Assembly: GCF_025630775.1 (NCBI RefSeq)
Contig: NZ_JAOSZE010000009.1
Location: forward strand, 62,001 to 126,000
From: Actinoplanes sp. KI2
Lineage (GTDB): Bacteria; Actinomycetota; Actinomycetes; Mycobacteriales; Micromonosporaceae
Direction of reading: 5' to 3'
DNA length: 64,000 bases
The notes beneath the pieces are model-generated. The model made no database searches. It was given only the letters and a program-made list of their open reading frames with translations, and was not told where the DNA came from. Of the stretch, positions 56,303-64,000 are shown piece after piece; within the stretch, counting starts at the first letter, position 1; each line of letters opens with the position of its first letter. Both the position numbers and the translations under genes were made by a program.

Positions 56303-56331
56303 TTGACACGGCGGTCGGGAATAAATAGCGT
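56303..56331 (+). promoter_or_regulatory. Consensus promoter TTGACA-N17-TAGCGT
   Basis: TTGACA (56303-56308) and TAGCGT (56326-56331) are exactly 17 bp apart, the closest match to a housekeeping sigma promoter seen in this window. It should give a leader of about 110 nt before ATG 56448. The surrounding non-coding DNA is AT-rich. Confidence 0.75.
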
Positions 56332-56447
56332 TTCGCGACGACCAAGTCACTTCCCGCATTCATGGCTTCGCCGGTGTCGACACTTGGCAACTCCGCCGGC
56401 GAATTCGACATTTTCGCCACCCCACCCCCTCATCCGATCGGAGTTCG

Positions 56448-57683
56448 ATGTCTGCCCCCGACGCCGCCCTCCTTCGTGGCCTGACCCAGCGCCGGCTCGG
56501 CCGGCGGGACGCACTGCGCATCTCCGGTCTCTCCGCCCTCGGCGCAGCCCTCGCGGCCTGCGGCGTGCAGGGCAGGGCGACCCCCGGCGCAAGTGCGGCC
56601 CCCGACGTGGTTCAGAAATTCTGGTCCGGAAAGGCCAAAACCGGCCACCTGGACTTCGCCAACTGGCCGCTGTACATGGATCCCAGCCACCCGGAACTCA
56701 AGAAATTCACCAAGGAAACCGGTATCACGGTGAGCTACAAGGAGGTCATCCAGGAGATGGGCCCCTGGTTCGCCAAAGTGCAGCCGGAACTCTCCGCGGG
56801 CGAGTCCATCGACTTCGACCTCATGGTGATCACCAACAGCGTGCAGTTCGCGCAGTTCCGCGATTCCGGCTTCCTGGCCCCGCTCGACCACGCCCGGCTG
56901 CCGAACTTCGCCAAGAACGCCGGCCCGGCCTACGCCAAGGAGGCGTTCGACCCGGGCAACGCCTACAGCGTGCCGTGGGCGTCCGGGATGACCGGTATTG
57001 CCTACGACGAGACCAAGACGAAGCGGCCGATCACCAAGATCGCCGACCTGTGGGACCCGGCCTTCAAGGGCAAGATCGGGATGTTCTCCGACACCCAGGA
57101 GATCGCCAACTTCGGACTGCTCAAGGCTGGCATCAAGCCCGGCGGGTCGGTCTCGGACGACTGGGACAAGGCCGCCGACGAGCTGGCGAAGCAGAAGCCG
57201 CTGGTGCGCAAGTACTACGACCAGGACTACATCGACGCGCTCAGCCACGGCGAGGTGTGGCTCACCCAGGCCTGGTCCGGCGACATCTTCCAGAAGAACC
57301 TCTCCGACGGTACGAACTTCAAGTTCGTCATTCCGGAGGAGGGCGGGACGATCTGGACCGACAACATGACGATCCCGGTCACCGCGAAGGCGCCGGTCGA
57401 CGCGATCAAGCTGATCGACTTCTTCTACCGTACGGACATCGCGGCGTCGCTCGCCGAGTACATCAACTACGTCTGCCCGGTGCCGGCCGCCCAGGCCCAG
57501 ATGAGGAAGGACGCGGCCAAGAAGTCCGGCGACGACAAGCAGGCGCTGCTCGACGTCGCGAACTCCAAACTGGTCTTCCCGCCCGCGTCGAGCTACGCGA
57601 AGCTGCACTACTACGTGACCTTCGAGAGCGTCGACGACCAGAAGACCTTCGAGAAGACTTTCGAGGCGGTCGTCCTGGGCTGA
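56448..57683 (+). CDS. PotD-like polyamine/spermidine ABC substrate-binding protein, orphan
   Basis: A 411-residue exported binding protein. The N-terminus combines a twin-arginine-like QRRLGRRDALR with a lipobox ALAAC (Cys 38), so it may use the Tat route before lipidation. The fold matches PotD/PotF: GHLDFANWPLYMD, TGITVSYKEVIQEM, FDLMVITNSVQFAQF, YSVPWASGMTGIAYDETK and WSGDIFQKN. The ligand could be a polyamine, with acidic and Trp residues in the usual places. No permease or ATPase gene is adjacent, so the transporter is encoded elsewhere. Confidence 0.88.
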   Translation: MSAPDAALLRGLTQRRLGRRDALRISGLSALGAALAACGVQGRATPGASAAPDVVQKFWSGKAKTGHLDFANWPLYMDPSHPELKKFTKETGITVSYKEVIQEMGPWFAKVQPELSAGESIDFDLMVITNSVQFAQFRDSGFLAPLDHARLPNFAKNAGPAYAKEAFDPGNAYSVPWASGMTGIAYDETKTKRPITKIADLWDPAFKGKIGMFSDTQEIANFGLLKAGIKPGGSVSDDWDKAADELAKQKPLVRKYYDQDYIDALSHGEVWLTQAWSGDIFQKNLSDGTNFKFVIPEEGGTIWTDNMTIPVTAKAPVDAIKLIDFFYRTDIAASLAEYINYVCPVPAAQAQMRKDAAKKSGDDKQALLDVANSKLVFPPASSYAKLHYYVTFESVDDQKTFEKTFEAVVLG

Positions 57684-57728
57684 CCTTGACATCCGCGCGA
57701 TGAGCCGTCAATCATTCAAGAACTCGAA

Positions 57729-57742
57729 TGTTTGCGTAAACA
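57729..57742. promoter_or_regulatory. Candidate LacI-type operator TGTTTGCGTAAACA
   Basis: A near-palindrome with arms TGTTT and AAACA and a central CG, the layout of LacI-family operators, located 15 bp upstream of the GH5 start. It differs from the CebR box. Confidence 0.5.
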
Positions 57743-57757
57743 TCGCGGGAGGCCCTG

Positions 57758-58744
57758 ATGAGATCTCGGCGCATCCTGGGCGCGGTCGTGGCGGCGGCCG
57801 TGTCGGTGTCCGTGCTCGCGGTCGCGCCGGCGGCGTCCGCCGCCGCCACCAGCTTCCGCGGCGTCAACTGGGCCGACGCCCGGGACAACTACGTCGACGG
57901 CTGGGTCATCCCGACCGGCCTCACCGCCGCCGACAGTTACAGCACCGTCCGTGGCAAGGCCGACGGCATCCTGGCCGGCTTCCAGAGCCTGCTCGGTGCC
58001 AACACCCTGCGCCTGCCGGTCAACCCGCAGAGCGTCAACTCCACCTGGTGGGCGTCCTACAAGGGCGCCGTCGACTCCGCGCTGGCGCACAACATGAAGG
58101 TGATCCTCAGCTACTGGGAGGCCGACACCCACAAGGACGGCCTGGTCGACGACACCGCGGCGTGGAACACCATGTGGGACCGGATCACGTCCGACTACGG
58201 CGGCAACGGTAGCGTGTACTTCGAACCGATGAACGAGCCGTTCGGCTACAGCCTCGGCTCGTGGGTCTCGCTCTGCTCGGGCTGGCTCTCCCGGCACTCG
58301 GCCGTGCCGCGCGGCCGGGTCCTGATCAGCGGCACCGGCTACAACGACAACGTGACCGGCGTCGGTGCGTCGAGCGCGCTCAGCGGCACCCTGCTGTCGC
58401 TGCACTTCTACGGGTTCTGGGCGTCGGACACGACCCGGTCGGCGTGGACCGCCAACCTCACCAACCGCCTCGGGTCGTACTCGTCGCGCACGATCATCGA
58501 CGAGGCCGGCGCGCCGATGACCACCGGACTCACCTACACCGGCGCGCAGAACCAGGACGGCAACGTCTTCACCGCGTACTTCGCCGCCACCACCGACCTC
58601 ACCCGGAGCCGGCAGATGGGCATCGTCTACTGGCCGGGGCTGCGCTCCGGCGACAGCTACTCGATCACCCGGCAGAGCGGCTCCGGGCTGGCGGTGAACA
58701 ACGCCTCGGGGGTTGCGCAGCTGCGCTGGGGCTGGGGCCTCTAA
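57758..58744 (+). CDS. Secreted GH5-type glycoside hydrolase
   Basis: A 328-residue secreted enzyme. The signal peptide ends near ASAAATS (residue 31). The TIM barrel has FRGVNWADARDNYVDG, ANTLRLPVNPQSV and VILSYWEADTH, the acid/base Glu in VYFEPMNEPFG and the nucleophile Glu in TIIDEAGAPM. This is the clan GH-A architecture; GH5 is the best match, acting on beta-glucan or mannan. There is no binding module. ATG 57758 has a GGGAGG site. A LacI-type operator lies just upstream. Confidence 0.85.
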   Translation: MRSRRILGAVVAAAVSVSVLAVAPAASAAATSFRGVNWADARDNYVDGWVIPTGLTAADSYSTVRGKADGILAGFQSLLGANTLRLPVNPQSVNSTWWASYKGAVDSALAHNMKVILSYWEADTHKDGLVDDTAAWNTMWDRITSDYGGNGSVYFEPMNEPFGYSLGSWVSLCSGWLSRHSAVPRGRVLISGTGYNDNVTGVGASSALSGTLLSLHFYGFWASDTTRSAWTANLTNRLGSYSSRTIIDEAGAPMTTGLTYTGAQNQDGNVFTAYFAATTDLTRSRQMGIVYWPGLRSGDSYSITRQSGSGLAVNNASGVAQLRWGWGL

Positions 58745-58747
58745 AGT
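58742..58747 (+). promoter_or_regulatory. -10 element TAAAGT overlapping the GH5 stop codon
   Basis: TAAAGT contains the TAA stop of the GH5 gene and ends 7 nt before GTG 58755, so the next gene can be leaderless from within the GH5 tail. Confidence 0.55.
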
Positions 58748-58754
58748 CGGCTCG

Positions 58755-60191
58755 GTGGAGACTCCGAGCCAGCTTCTGCACAGGCTGACGTCCTACGAGG
58801 CCGGACGGGAGTGGGACGACGTCATCTCCGACCCGCGTCTCGTCCTCGATCTGAAACCCAACGACTTCGACCGCTTCCCGCTGTTCCACAAGCGGTACGC
58901 CGGGCACCTGCCGCGCGTCGAGCTGCCGCGTGACCTGCCGTCCACCGAGCCGTCGACCGTCGATGTGCTGGCCGGCACCGCGAAGGTGGCCGGCGGCGAC
59001 CTGAACCTGCCGCACCTCGCCCGGCTGCTGTACCTGTCGGCCGGCGTCACGCGTACGTCCCCGCGGAGCAACGGGATCACCCACCTGTTCCGCGCGGCCG
59101 GCTCGGCCGGCGGCCGTTTCCCGCTCGAGGTCTACGTGCTCATCCCGGCGGATCTTCCGGGTCTTCCGGGCGGCGTGCACTGGTACGACCCGGCCGCGCA
59201 CGCCCTGGTGCGGGTGGCGCCGACGCCGAGCGGCGGCGACGCGGCGATGGTGGTCACCGGCGTCCCGTGGCGGACCGGCTGGCGGTATCGCGAGCGCGGC
59301 TACCGGCACGTCTACTGGGACGCGGGCACGATGCTGGCCCAGACCCTGGCCCTGGCGCACTCCGCGGGGATCCCGGCGCGGCTCTACACCACGTTCCCCG
59401 ACCGGGCGGTCACCGCGTTGGTCGGCGCGGACGGCGTACACGAATGGCCGGTCGCCGTGGTCGGACTCGGCTCGCGGCAGCCCGCGCTGACGCCGACCGG
59501 CCACGCGGTCGCCGGCGAGGTCGACCCGGATCCGCTGGAGTTCCCGCTGGCGACGGCGGCACAACGGGCCGGTGACATGACGGTGCTGGGCGCACCGTGG
59601 ACGGAGGGCGACCCGGCCGACGTCCCGGAAGCGGGGGCCGCGCCGGTCGAGGCGGTGGTGCTCACCCGCGGCTCGCAACGGCGGATGGACCCGACCCGCG
59701 GGGTGCCGGAAAACGTGCTCACCACAGGCATGCGGGTGGCCGTGCGGGGCATCGAGCTGCCGCAGTTCGTGGCGGTGCACGACGTCGACGGCGTGGCACC
59801 GGGCGTGTACCGGTGGCCCGATCTCCGTACCCCCGTTCATGCGGGCAGCCGGCGCGCCGAGCTCTACCGGGTGTGCCTGGATCAGGGGCTGAGCCGGGAC
59901 GCGGCCTTTGTGGTCATCACCGCGGCCGAGGTGGCGAGCCTGGACGACCGCCGGTACCGGGCTGCGCAGCTGGCCGCGGGACTGGTCGAGGGGCGACTGC
60001 ACCTGCTTGCGTACGCGATGGGTGCGAGCGCGACCGGAATGACCTTCCTCGACAGTGAGATCCCGGCACTGGTCGGGGCACCGCTGGACGCACTGATCCT
60101 CACGTGCGTGGGGGTACCGGACTACCGGGCCACACCGGGTGGGCCGCCGGGGGCACCGGCCGGCGTACGCCTGATGCAGCACCGGGACTGA
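58755..60191 (+). CDS. SagB-like double nitroreductase-domain protein
   Basis: A 478-residue protein with two nitroreductase-like modules. The first (about 70-250) has LARLLYLSAGVTRTSP, FRAAGSAGGRFPLEVYVL and YWDAGTMLAQTLALAHSAG; the second (about 290-470) has ITAAEVASLDDRRYRAAQ, LVEGRLHLLAYAMGASATGM and FLDSEIPALVGAPLDALIL. SagB-type enzymes are FMN-dependent dehydrogenases that oxidise azolines during RiPP maturation, but no precursor or cyclodehydratase gene is near, so another oxidation is likely. GTG 58755 has the TAAAGT -10. Confidence 0.85.
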   Translation: METPSQLLHRLTSYEAGREWDDVISDPRLVLDLKPNDFDRFPLFHKRYAGHLPRVELPRDLPSTEPSTVDVLAGTAKVAGGDLNLPHLARLLYLSAGVTRTSPRSNGITHLFRAAGSAGGRFPLEVYVLIPADLPGLPGGVHWYDPAAHALVRVAPTPSGGDAAMVVTGVPWRTGWRYRERGYRHVYWDAGTMLAQTLALAHSAGIPARLYTTFPDRAVTALVGADGVHEWPVAVVGLGSRQPALTPTGHAVAGEVDPDPLEFPLATAAQRAGDMTVLGAPWTEGDPADVPEAGAAPVEAVVLTRGSQRRMDPTRGVPENVLTTGMRVAVRGIELPQFVAVHDVDGVAPGVYRWPDLRTPVHAGSRRAELYRVCLDQGLSRDAAFVVITAAEVASLDDRRYRAAQLAAGLVEGRLHLLAYAMGASATGMTFLDSEIPALVGAPLDALILTCVGVPDYRATPGGPPGAPAGVRLMQHRD

Positions 60192-60193
60192 GA

Positions 60194-61981
60194 CTATTTG
60201 GTGGGCGCGACGATCCCGTACTCGTGGATCTTGCGATAGATGGTGGCCCGGGACATGCCCAGCGCGGCGGCGGCCTTGACCTTGCTGCCGTCCCAGTCCA
60301 GCAGGCTGCGGACGATCGCGTCGCGCTCCATCGCCTCCAGCGGGCTCAGCAGGCGCCGGCTCACCGTGCGGCACTCCGGTGGCAGATCGCCCGGCTGGAT
60401 GGCGCCGCTCCGGCGGTGCTGGACGATGTTGCGCAGCACCTGCCACAGCTGTTCGATGTTGCCCGGCCAGCTCGACCGGCTCAGCATCTGCATGGCCTCC
60501 CGGGAGCAGGTCAGCCGGCCGTCCGGGACGAGCCTGGTCAGGAAGAACGGGACCAGGGCCTGGACGTCCTCGAGGTGGTAGCGCAGCGGGGGCAGCTCCA
60601 CCGTGCTCGGGAAGAAGCGCAGGAGATCCGCCAGCTCGCTGCCGTCGTGGCGCTGACTCAGGGTCACCGCCACCCAGGGGGTCGGGCCGTCGGCCCGGGC
60701 CTTCTCCAGCAGGCGGGCGAGCGACCGCAGGGTGGTGCCGGTCAGGCGGTCGGCGTGCTGGATGACGAGCGCGCCCTCGGTGGCGAGCTCGGTGCGGACC
60801 TCGCGCAGCCAGCGGCGGCCCGGTGCGGCGGCGTCGACCACGGCGAAGTGGACGCCGGGCTTGTCGTGCTGGTGGATGGCTCGGATCACGGCGAGCTTCC
60901 CGACGCCGGCCTCGCCCTCCAGGGCCAGCCAGTCGCCCGCGGCGTAGACCGATTTCACCTGGTGGCAGCCGCGGAGCCAGAGGCCGCCGGAGCCGACGAG
61001 GCCGGGGAGGAACATCCGCGGCGAGGGTGCCGCGTCCAGGCGTACGCCCGCGGGCCGCTCGGCCAGCTTCACGTGCACGACGCCGCCGCTGAGCCGGCCC
61101 TCGCCCCGGACCGGGCGGCAGAACATCCTCGCCTTCAGCCCGCTCGGCAGCTCCACCTCGGGTGACGCCGTCGGGTTGCGGGAGGCCAGCGTCTCGGCCG
61201 CCTGAGCCAGCAGCACCGCCTGCTCGGCCGGATCGAGCGCGTGCCGCGCATTGTCGTTCATCATCACGACGTCGTTGTTCAGGGCGAAGACAATTCCCGC
61301 CGTACGCCGGCAGGTGCGCAGATACTCCTGCAGGAGCTCCAGTTCACGGATGCCGCTGTCGGCCAGCAGGGCCTGCTGGATCTGCCCGGCGGTGGTCTTG
61401 GCGAGGGCGAGCAACAGCGGGTCGGCGTCCTTGCGCCAGCAGGTCAGGTCGACCGCGCCGACCGTCTTGCCGGAGATCGGGTGGTGGATCGGCACCCCGG
61501 CGCAGGCGAGATCCTCCAGGTGCTCGGCGTAGTGCTCGTGGCCGAAGACGTGCATGGGCCGGCCGCCCTCGAGCGCGGTGCCGATCCCGTTGGTCCCGAC
61601 GTACTCCTCGGCGTAGCTGAAGCCGGGCGCCAGGTTGACCCGGTCGAGGTGGGCGTCGAGGTCGCGGCCCGCGTCGAGCCGGGTCAGCACGAGGCCGGCC
61701 GGGTCGGTCAGGATGATGCTGATCGGCTGGTTGTCGAGATCTTCCCGCAGATGGCGCAGCACGGGCAGGGCGCTGCGGGTGAGCGGCGTGTCCAGGTCGG
61801 GATCGCGCTGGTAGGTCAGGTCGATCCGGTCGGCGGCCACATTCCAGCGCCGGGACCGCCACCACGAGGCGAGGATCGCGTCGCGGACCTGATGCGGTTC
61901 CGTCTCTTCGGCCGTGAGGAACTGTTCGCGGGTCTTGGCCAGTCGTGCGCTCTCGGGTTCGGGCAAAGAAGCAGGTGGCAT
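60194..61981 (-). CDS. mimR: AcoR/MimR-type enhancer-binding-like regulator of the monooxygenase operon
   Basis: A 595-residue regulator. A GAF-type sensor (about 60-210) has ILTDPAGLVLTRLD and YVGTNGIGTALEGGRPMHVF; a second sensor-like region follows. The central AAA part is degenerate: a Walker A-like GEAGVGK remains, but the GAFTGA motif needed to contact sigma-54 is missing, as expected in actinomycetes, which lack sigma-54. The C-terminal Fis HTH is GSKVKAAAALGMSRATIYRK. It is divergent from the propane/phenol-type monooxygenase genes, and related MimR proteins activate them in response to the substrate. ATG 61981 has an AAGGGGG site. Confidence 0.85.
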   Translation of the reverse strand: MPPASLPEPESARLAKTREQFLTAEETEPHQVRDAILASWWRSRRWNVAADRIDLTYQRDPDLDTPLTRSALPVLRHLREDLDNQPISIILTDPAGLVLTRLDAGRDLDAHLDRVNLAPGFSYAEEYVGTNGIGTALEGGRPMHVFGHEHYAEHLEDLACAGVPIHHPISGKTVGAVDLTCWRKDADPLLLALAKTTAGQIQQALLADSGIRELELLQEYLRTCRRTAGIVFALNNDVVMMNDNARHALDPAEQAVLLAQAAETLASRNPTASPEVELPSGLKARMFCRPVRGEGRLSGGVVHVKLAERPAGVRLDAAPSPRMFLPGLVGSGGLWLRGCHQVKSVYAAGDWLALEGEAGVGKLAVIRAIHQHDKPGVHFAVVDAAAPGRRWLREVRTELATEGALVIQHADRLTGTTLRSLARLLEKARADGPTPWVAVTLSQRHDGSELADLLRFFPSTVELPPLRYHLEDVQALVPFFLTRLVPDGRLTCSREAMQMLSRSSWPGNIEQLWQVLRNIVQHRRSGAIQPGDLPPECRTVSRRLLSPLEAMERDAIVRSLLDWDGSKVKAAAALGMSRATIYRKIHEYGIVAPTK

Positions 61982-62036
61982 CGGCGCCCCCTTGTTTCAA
62001 GCTGGTTACACGCTACGCGAGCATCCGACCGCTCTC

Positions 62037-62051
62037 GTCTCATGTTGAGAC
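62037..62051. promoter_or_regulatory. Inverted repeat GTCTCA-TGT-TGAGAC, candidate MimR operator
   Basis: A perfect 6-bp inverted repeat with a 3-bp centre lies between the divergent regulator and the monooxygenase genes, 35 bp before ATG 62086. It is the strongest dyad in that 104-bp intergenic region. Confidence 0.6.
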
Positions 62052-62085
62052 CCCCGTTTCACGGATGCCGCGATGGACTCCGGCC

Positions 62086-62340
62086 ATGGAGCCGGCATCC
62101 GAGACGTTCAATCCCTGGACCGTGGTCAACGTCGTCTTTCACCATCTCGCCGCGCAGGGACTGCACCCCACGCTGGGCGGCGTGGATCCCGGCGCGCCCG
62201 CGGCCGAGCTGCTGCGGGCCCTGGGCATCGAGCCGGCCGCGGAGGGCGACCGCCAGGTCGGCGAGAACGTCCAGCGTCACCTGGCCGAGATCCGCGCCGC
62301 GGTCTTCGGCAACAGCGACGGCGACGGTGACTCAAGGTGA
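62086..62340 (+). CDS. Small protein preceding the monooxygenase operon
   Basis: An 84-residue protein: FNPWTVVNVVFHHLAAQGLH, then PTLGGVDPGAPAAELLRALG, then VGENVQRHLAEIRAAVFG. It is helical with no signal peptide. Similar small proteins occur, as I recall, beside other actinobacterial di-iron monooxygenase operons but without an assigned role. It is the first gene in the operon and lies 68 bp before the large hydroxylase subunit. It might be a transcriptional or assembly accessory factor, but that is inference. The codon pattern is typical, so it is real. Confidence 0.7.
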   Translation: MEPASETFNPWTVVNVVFHHLAAQGLHPTLGGVDPGAPAAELLRALGIEPAAEGDRQVGENVQRHLAEIRAAVFGNSDGDGDSR

Positions 62341-62408
62341 GACGTCAGGTGAGCCGAACCTGAGATGTGATCCGGCTGAAGGACGCAGCCACAGATGAGG
62401 AGTGACTC

Positions 62409-64000
62409 ATGAGTCGGCAGAGCGTGGCCAGGGCTCATCAGAAGATCCAGGAGCTGTCCTGGGAACCGATGTACCACCAGCCCGTCTCGCAGTACGGAAC
62501 GGACTACACGTTCCGCAAGGCACAGAAGAAGGACCCTCTCAAGCAGGTGCTGCGGTCGTACTTCCCGATGCAGGAGGAGAAGGACCACCGGGTGTACGGC
62601 GCGTCGGACGGCGCGATCCGCGGCAACATGTTCCGCCAGGTGCAGGAGCGCTGGCTGGAGTGGCAGAAGCTGTTCCTGTCGATCATCCCGCTGCCGGAGA
62701 TCTCGGCGGCCCGGGCGATGCCGCTGCTGTTCCGCAACGTACCGAACCCGGAGCTGCACAACGGCCAGGCGATCCAGATGATCGACGAGGTACGGCACTC
62801 GACGATCCAGCAGAACCTCAAGCGCCTGTACATGAACAACTACATCGACCCGGCCGGCTTCAACTCGAGCCTGCGCAACTTCCAGAACGACTACTGCGGG
62901 ACGATCGGCCGGCAGTTCGCCGAGGGGTTCATCACCGGCGACGCGATCACCGCGGCCAGCATCTACCTGACCATCGTGGCCGAGACGGCGTTCACCAACA
63001 CGCTGTTCGTCGCGATGCCGGCCGAGGCCGCCGCGAACGGCGACTACCTGCTGCCGACCGTGTTCCACTCGGTGCAGTCGGACGAGTCGCGGCACATCAG
63101 CAACGGGTACGCGACGCTGCTGATGGCGCTCGCCGACGAGGGCAACCACCAGCTGCTCGAGCGCGACCTGCGGTACGCCTGGTGGAACAACCACCGCGTG
63201 GTGGACGCCGCGATCGGCACCTTCATCGAGTACGGCACCAAGGACCGCCGCAAGGACCGGGAGTCGTACGCGGAGATGTGGCGCCGCTGGATCTACGACG
63301 ACTACTACCGCAGCTACCTGGTGCCGCTGGAGAAGTACGGCCTGGTCATCCCGCACGACCTCATCGAGGAGGCGTGGAACCAGATCTGGAACAAGGGCTA
63401 CGTGCACGAGGTGGCGCAGTTCTTCGCGACCGGCTGGCTGGCCAACTACTGGCGGATCGACCCGATGACCGACAAGGACTTCGAGTGGTTCGAGTACAAG
63501 TACCCGGGCTGGTACGACCGCTATGGCAAGTGGTGGGAGAACTACAACCGGTTGAGTACGCCCAACGGCCACCACCCGATCGTCGCCGAGGACGTCGACT
63601 ACCAGTACCCGCATCGCTGCTGGACCTGCATGGTCCCGTGCCTGGTCCGGGAGGACATGGTGATGGCCGAGGTGGACGGCCAGTGGCGCACGTACTGCCA
63701 CGAGACCTGCCGGTGGACCGATGCCGAGGCGTTCCGCCCGGTCTACCAGGGCCGGCAGACCCCGAACATGGGCCAGCTGATCGGTGCCCGCGAGTGGGAG
63801 ACCCTCTACCACGGCTGGAACTGGGCCGACGTGGTCAGCGACATGGGCTTCGTCCGGGACGACGGCAAGACCATGGTCGCGCAACCGCACCTGCACCTGG
63901 ACGACCCGAAGAAGATGTGGACGCTCGATCACCTGCGCCGGATGGGCCCGCTGCAGAGCCCGAACGTGCTGCTCAACCAGATGACCGACGAGGAGCGCGC
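62409..64000 (+). CDS. mimA: Propane/phenol-type di-iron monooxygenase large subunit, 3' end beyond window
   Basis: About 530 residues of the alpha subunit of a soluble di-iron monooxygenase, group 5/6, MimA/PrmA-like. The di-iron ligands are in [16 protein letters not shown] (first E-x2-H) and [14 protein letters not shown] (second E-x2-H). Further blocks are [20 protein letters not shown] and WKxP-like [19 protein letters not shown], and a Cys-rich zinc-type site [10 protein letters not shown] with ETCRW. The family is near 540 residues, so only about ten are lost at the edge. It should hydroxylate propane, acetone or phenol with the other subunits encoded downstream. ATG 62409 has a GAGGAG site. 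Confidence 0.93.
   Translation, partial: MSRQSVARAHQKIQELSWEPMYHQPVSQYGTDYTFRKAQKKDPLKQVLRSYFPMQEEKDHRVYGASDGAIRGNMFRQVQERWLEWQKLFLSIIPLPEISAARAMPLLFRNVPNPELHNGQAIQMIDEVRHSTIQQNLKRLYMNNYIDPAGFNSSLRNFQNDYCGTIGRQFAEGFITGDAITAASIYLTIVAETAFTNTLFVAMPAEAAANGDYLLPTVFHSVQSDESRHISNGYATLLMALADEGNHQLLERDLRYAWWNNHRVVDAAIGTFIEYGTKDRRKDRESYAEMWRRWIYDDYYRSYLVPLEKYGLVIPHDLIEEAWNQIWNKGYVHEVAQFFATGWLANYWRIDPMTDKDFEWFEYKYPGWYDRYGKWWENYNRLSTPNGHHPIVAEDVDYQYPHRCWTCMVPCLVREDMVMAEVDGQWRTYCHETCRWTDAEAFRPVYQGRQTPNMGQLIGAREWETLYHGWNWADVVSDMGFVRDDGKTMVAQPHLHLDDPKKMWTLDHLRRMGPLQSPNVLLNQMTDEER

Overview
The window is very GC-rich DNA with third codon positions almost always G or C, many GTG starts and many genes joined by 4-bp ATGA or GTGA overlaps. 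Together with CBM2-linked hydrolases, SoxR, SARP and EspC-type proteins and a perfect CebR box, this points to an actinomycete, most plausibly of the Micromonosporaceae (Actinoplanes-like). That placement is an inference. I see no rRNA, tRNA, CRISPR array or intact insertion sequence.

Layout. 0-4.3 kb: the end of a Tat-exported PHP phosphoesterase, a cupredoxin-like lipoprotein, and a P450-ferredoxin-SDR operon headed by a response regulator. 4.4-10.7 kb: a PAS/PP2C phosphatase lacking one metal Asp, then three secreted polysaccharide hydrolases (CBM2-arabinofuranosidase behind a CebR box, GH75 chitosanase, GH9 glucanase) and a roadblock protein. 10.8-15.4 kb: a truncated methyltransferase, a lipoprotein, a four-gene overlapping operon YbaB / EspC-like / large toxin / immunity protein, and a beta-lactamase-fold lipoprotein. 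15.5-20 kb: a lipoprotein / HlyD-like adaptor / ABC ATPase / FtsX-type permease operon next to an I36-type inhibitor. 20-26.7 kb: a scrapyard holding an ISAs1 relic, a peptidoglycan-binding relic, a broken SARP regulator and a truncated gene; inside it lies an intact operon of a large DUF1906 cell-wall protein, a small membrane protein and an M15-like protein that has lost metal ligands.

26.7-32.7 kb: a ribose-type sugar ABC importer, an SDR and a NarL-type two-component pair. 32.8-36.3 kb: a second copy of the lipoprotein / adaptor / ATPase / permease exporter architecture. 36.4-44.6 kb: a membrane protein, a GNAT acetyltransferase behind a SAM-riboswitch-like leader, an LPG-synthase-like membrane protein, a NodB deacetylase, a BlaI/BlaR1-like pair, DedA, DUF2252 and unknown genes. 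44.6-47.8 kb: a rifamycin phosphotransferase (rph) with a rifamycin-associated element (RAE) upstream. 48-53.2 kb: a subtilisin, two facing pseudogenes, a split cytochrome b operon and glutathione peroxidase. 53.4-56.2 kb: a methyltransferase, a small protein, and SoxR divergent from an NmrA-SnoaL fusion. 56.4-60.2 kb: an orphan PotD-like binding protein, a GH5 enzyme and a SagB-like nitroreductase. 60.2-64 kb: a MimR-type regulator, a small protein and the large subunit of a propane/phenol-type di-iron monooxygenase, cut by the right edge.

How it works together. The window combines plant and fungal polymer degradation, cell-wall remodelling, antibiotic defence, redox sensing and short-alkane or ketone/phenol oxidation. 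Two broad patterns stand out. At least a dozen genes look leaderless, with a TANNNT -10 element ending 6-7 nt before the start codon. In-frame or gene-edge tandem repeats recur (27, 42, 45 and 15 bp units), suggesting frequent replication slippage.
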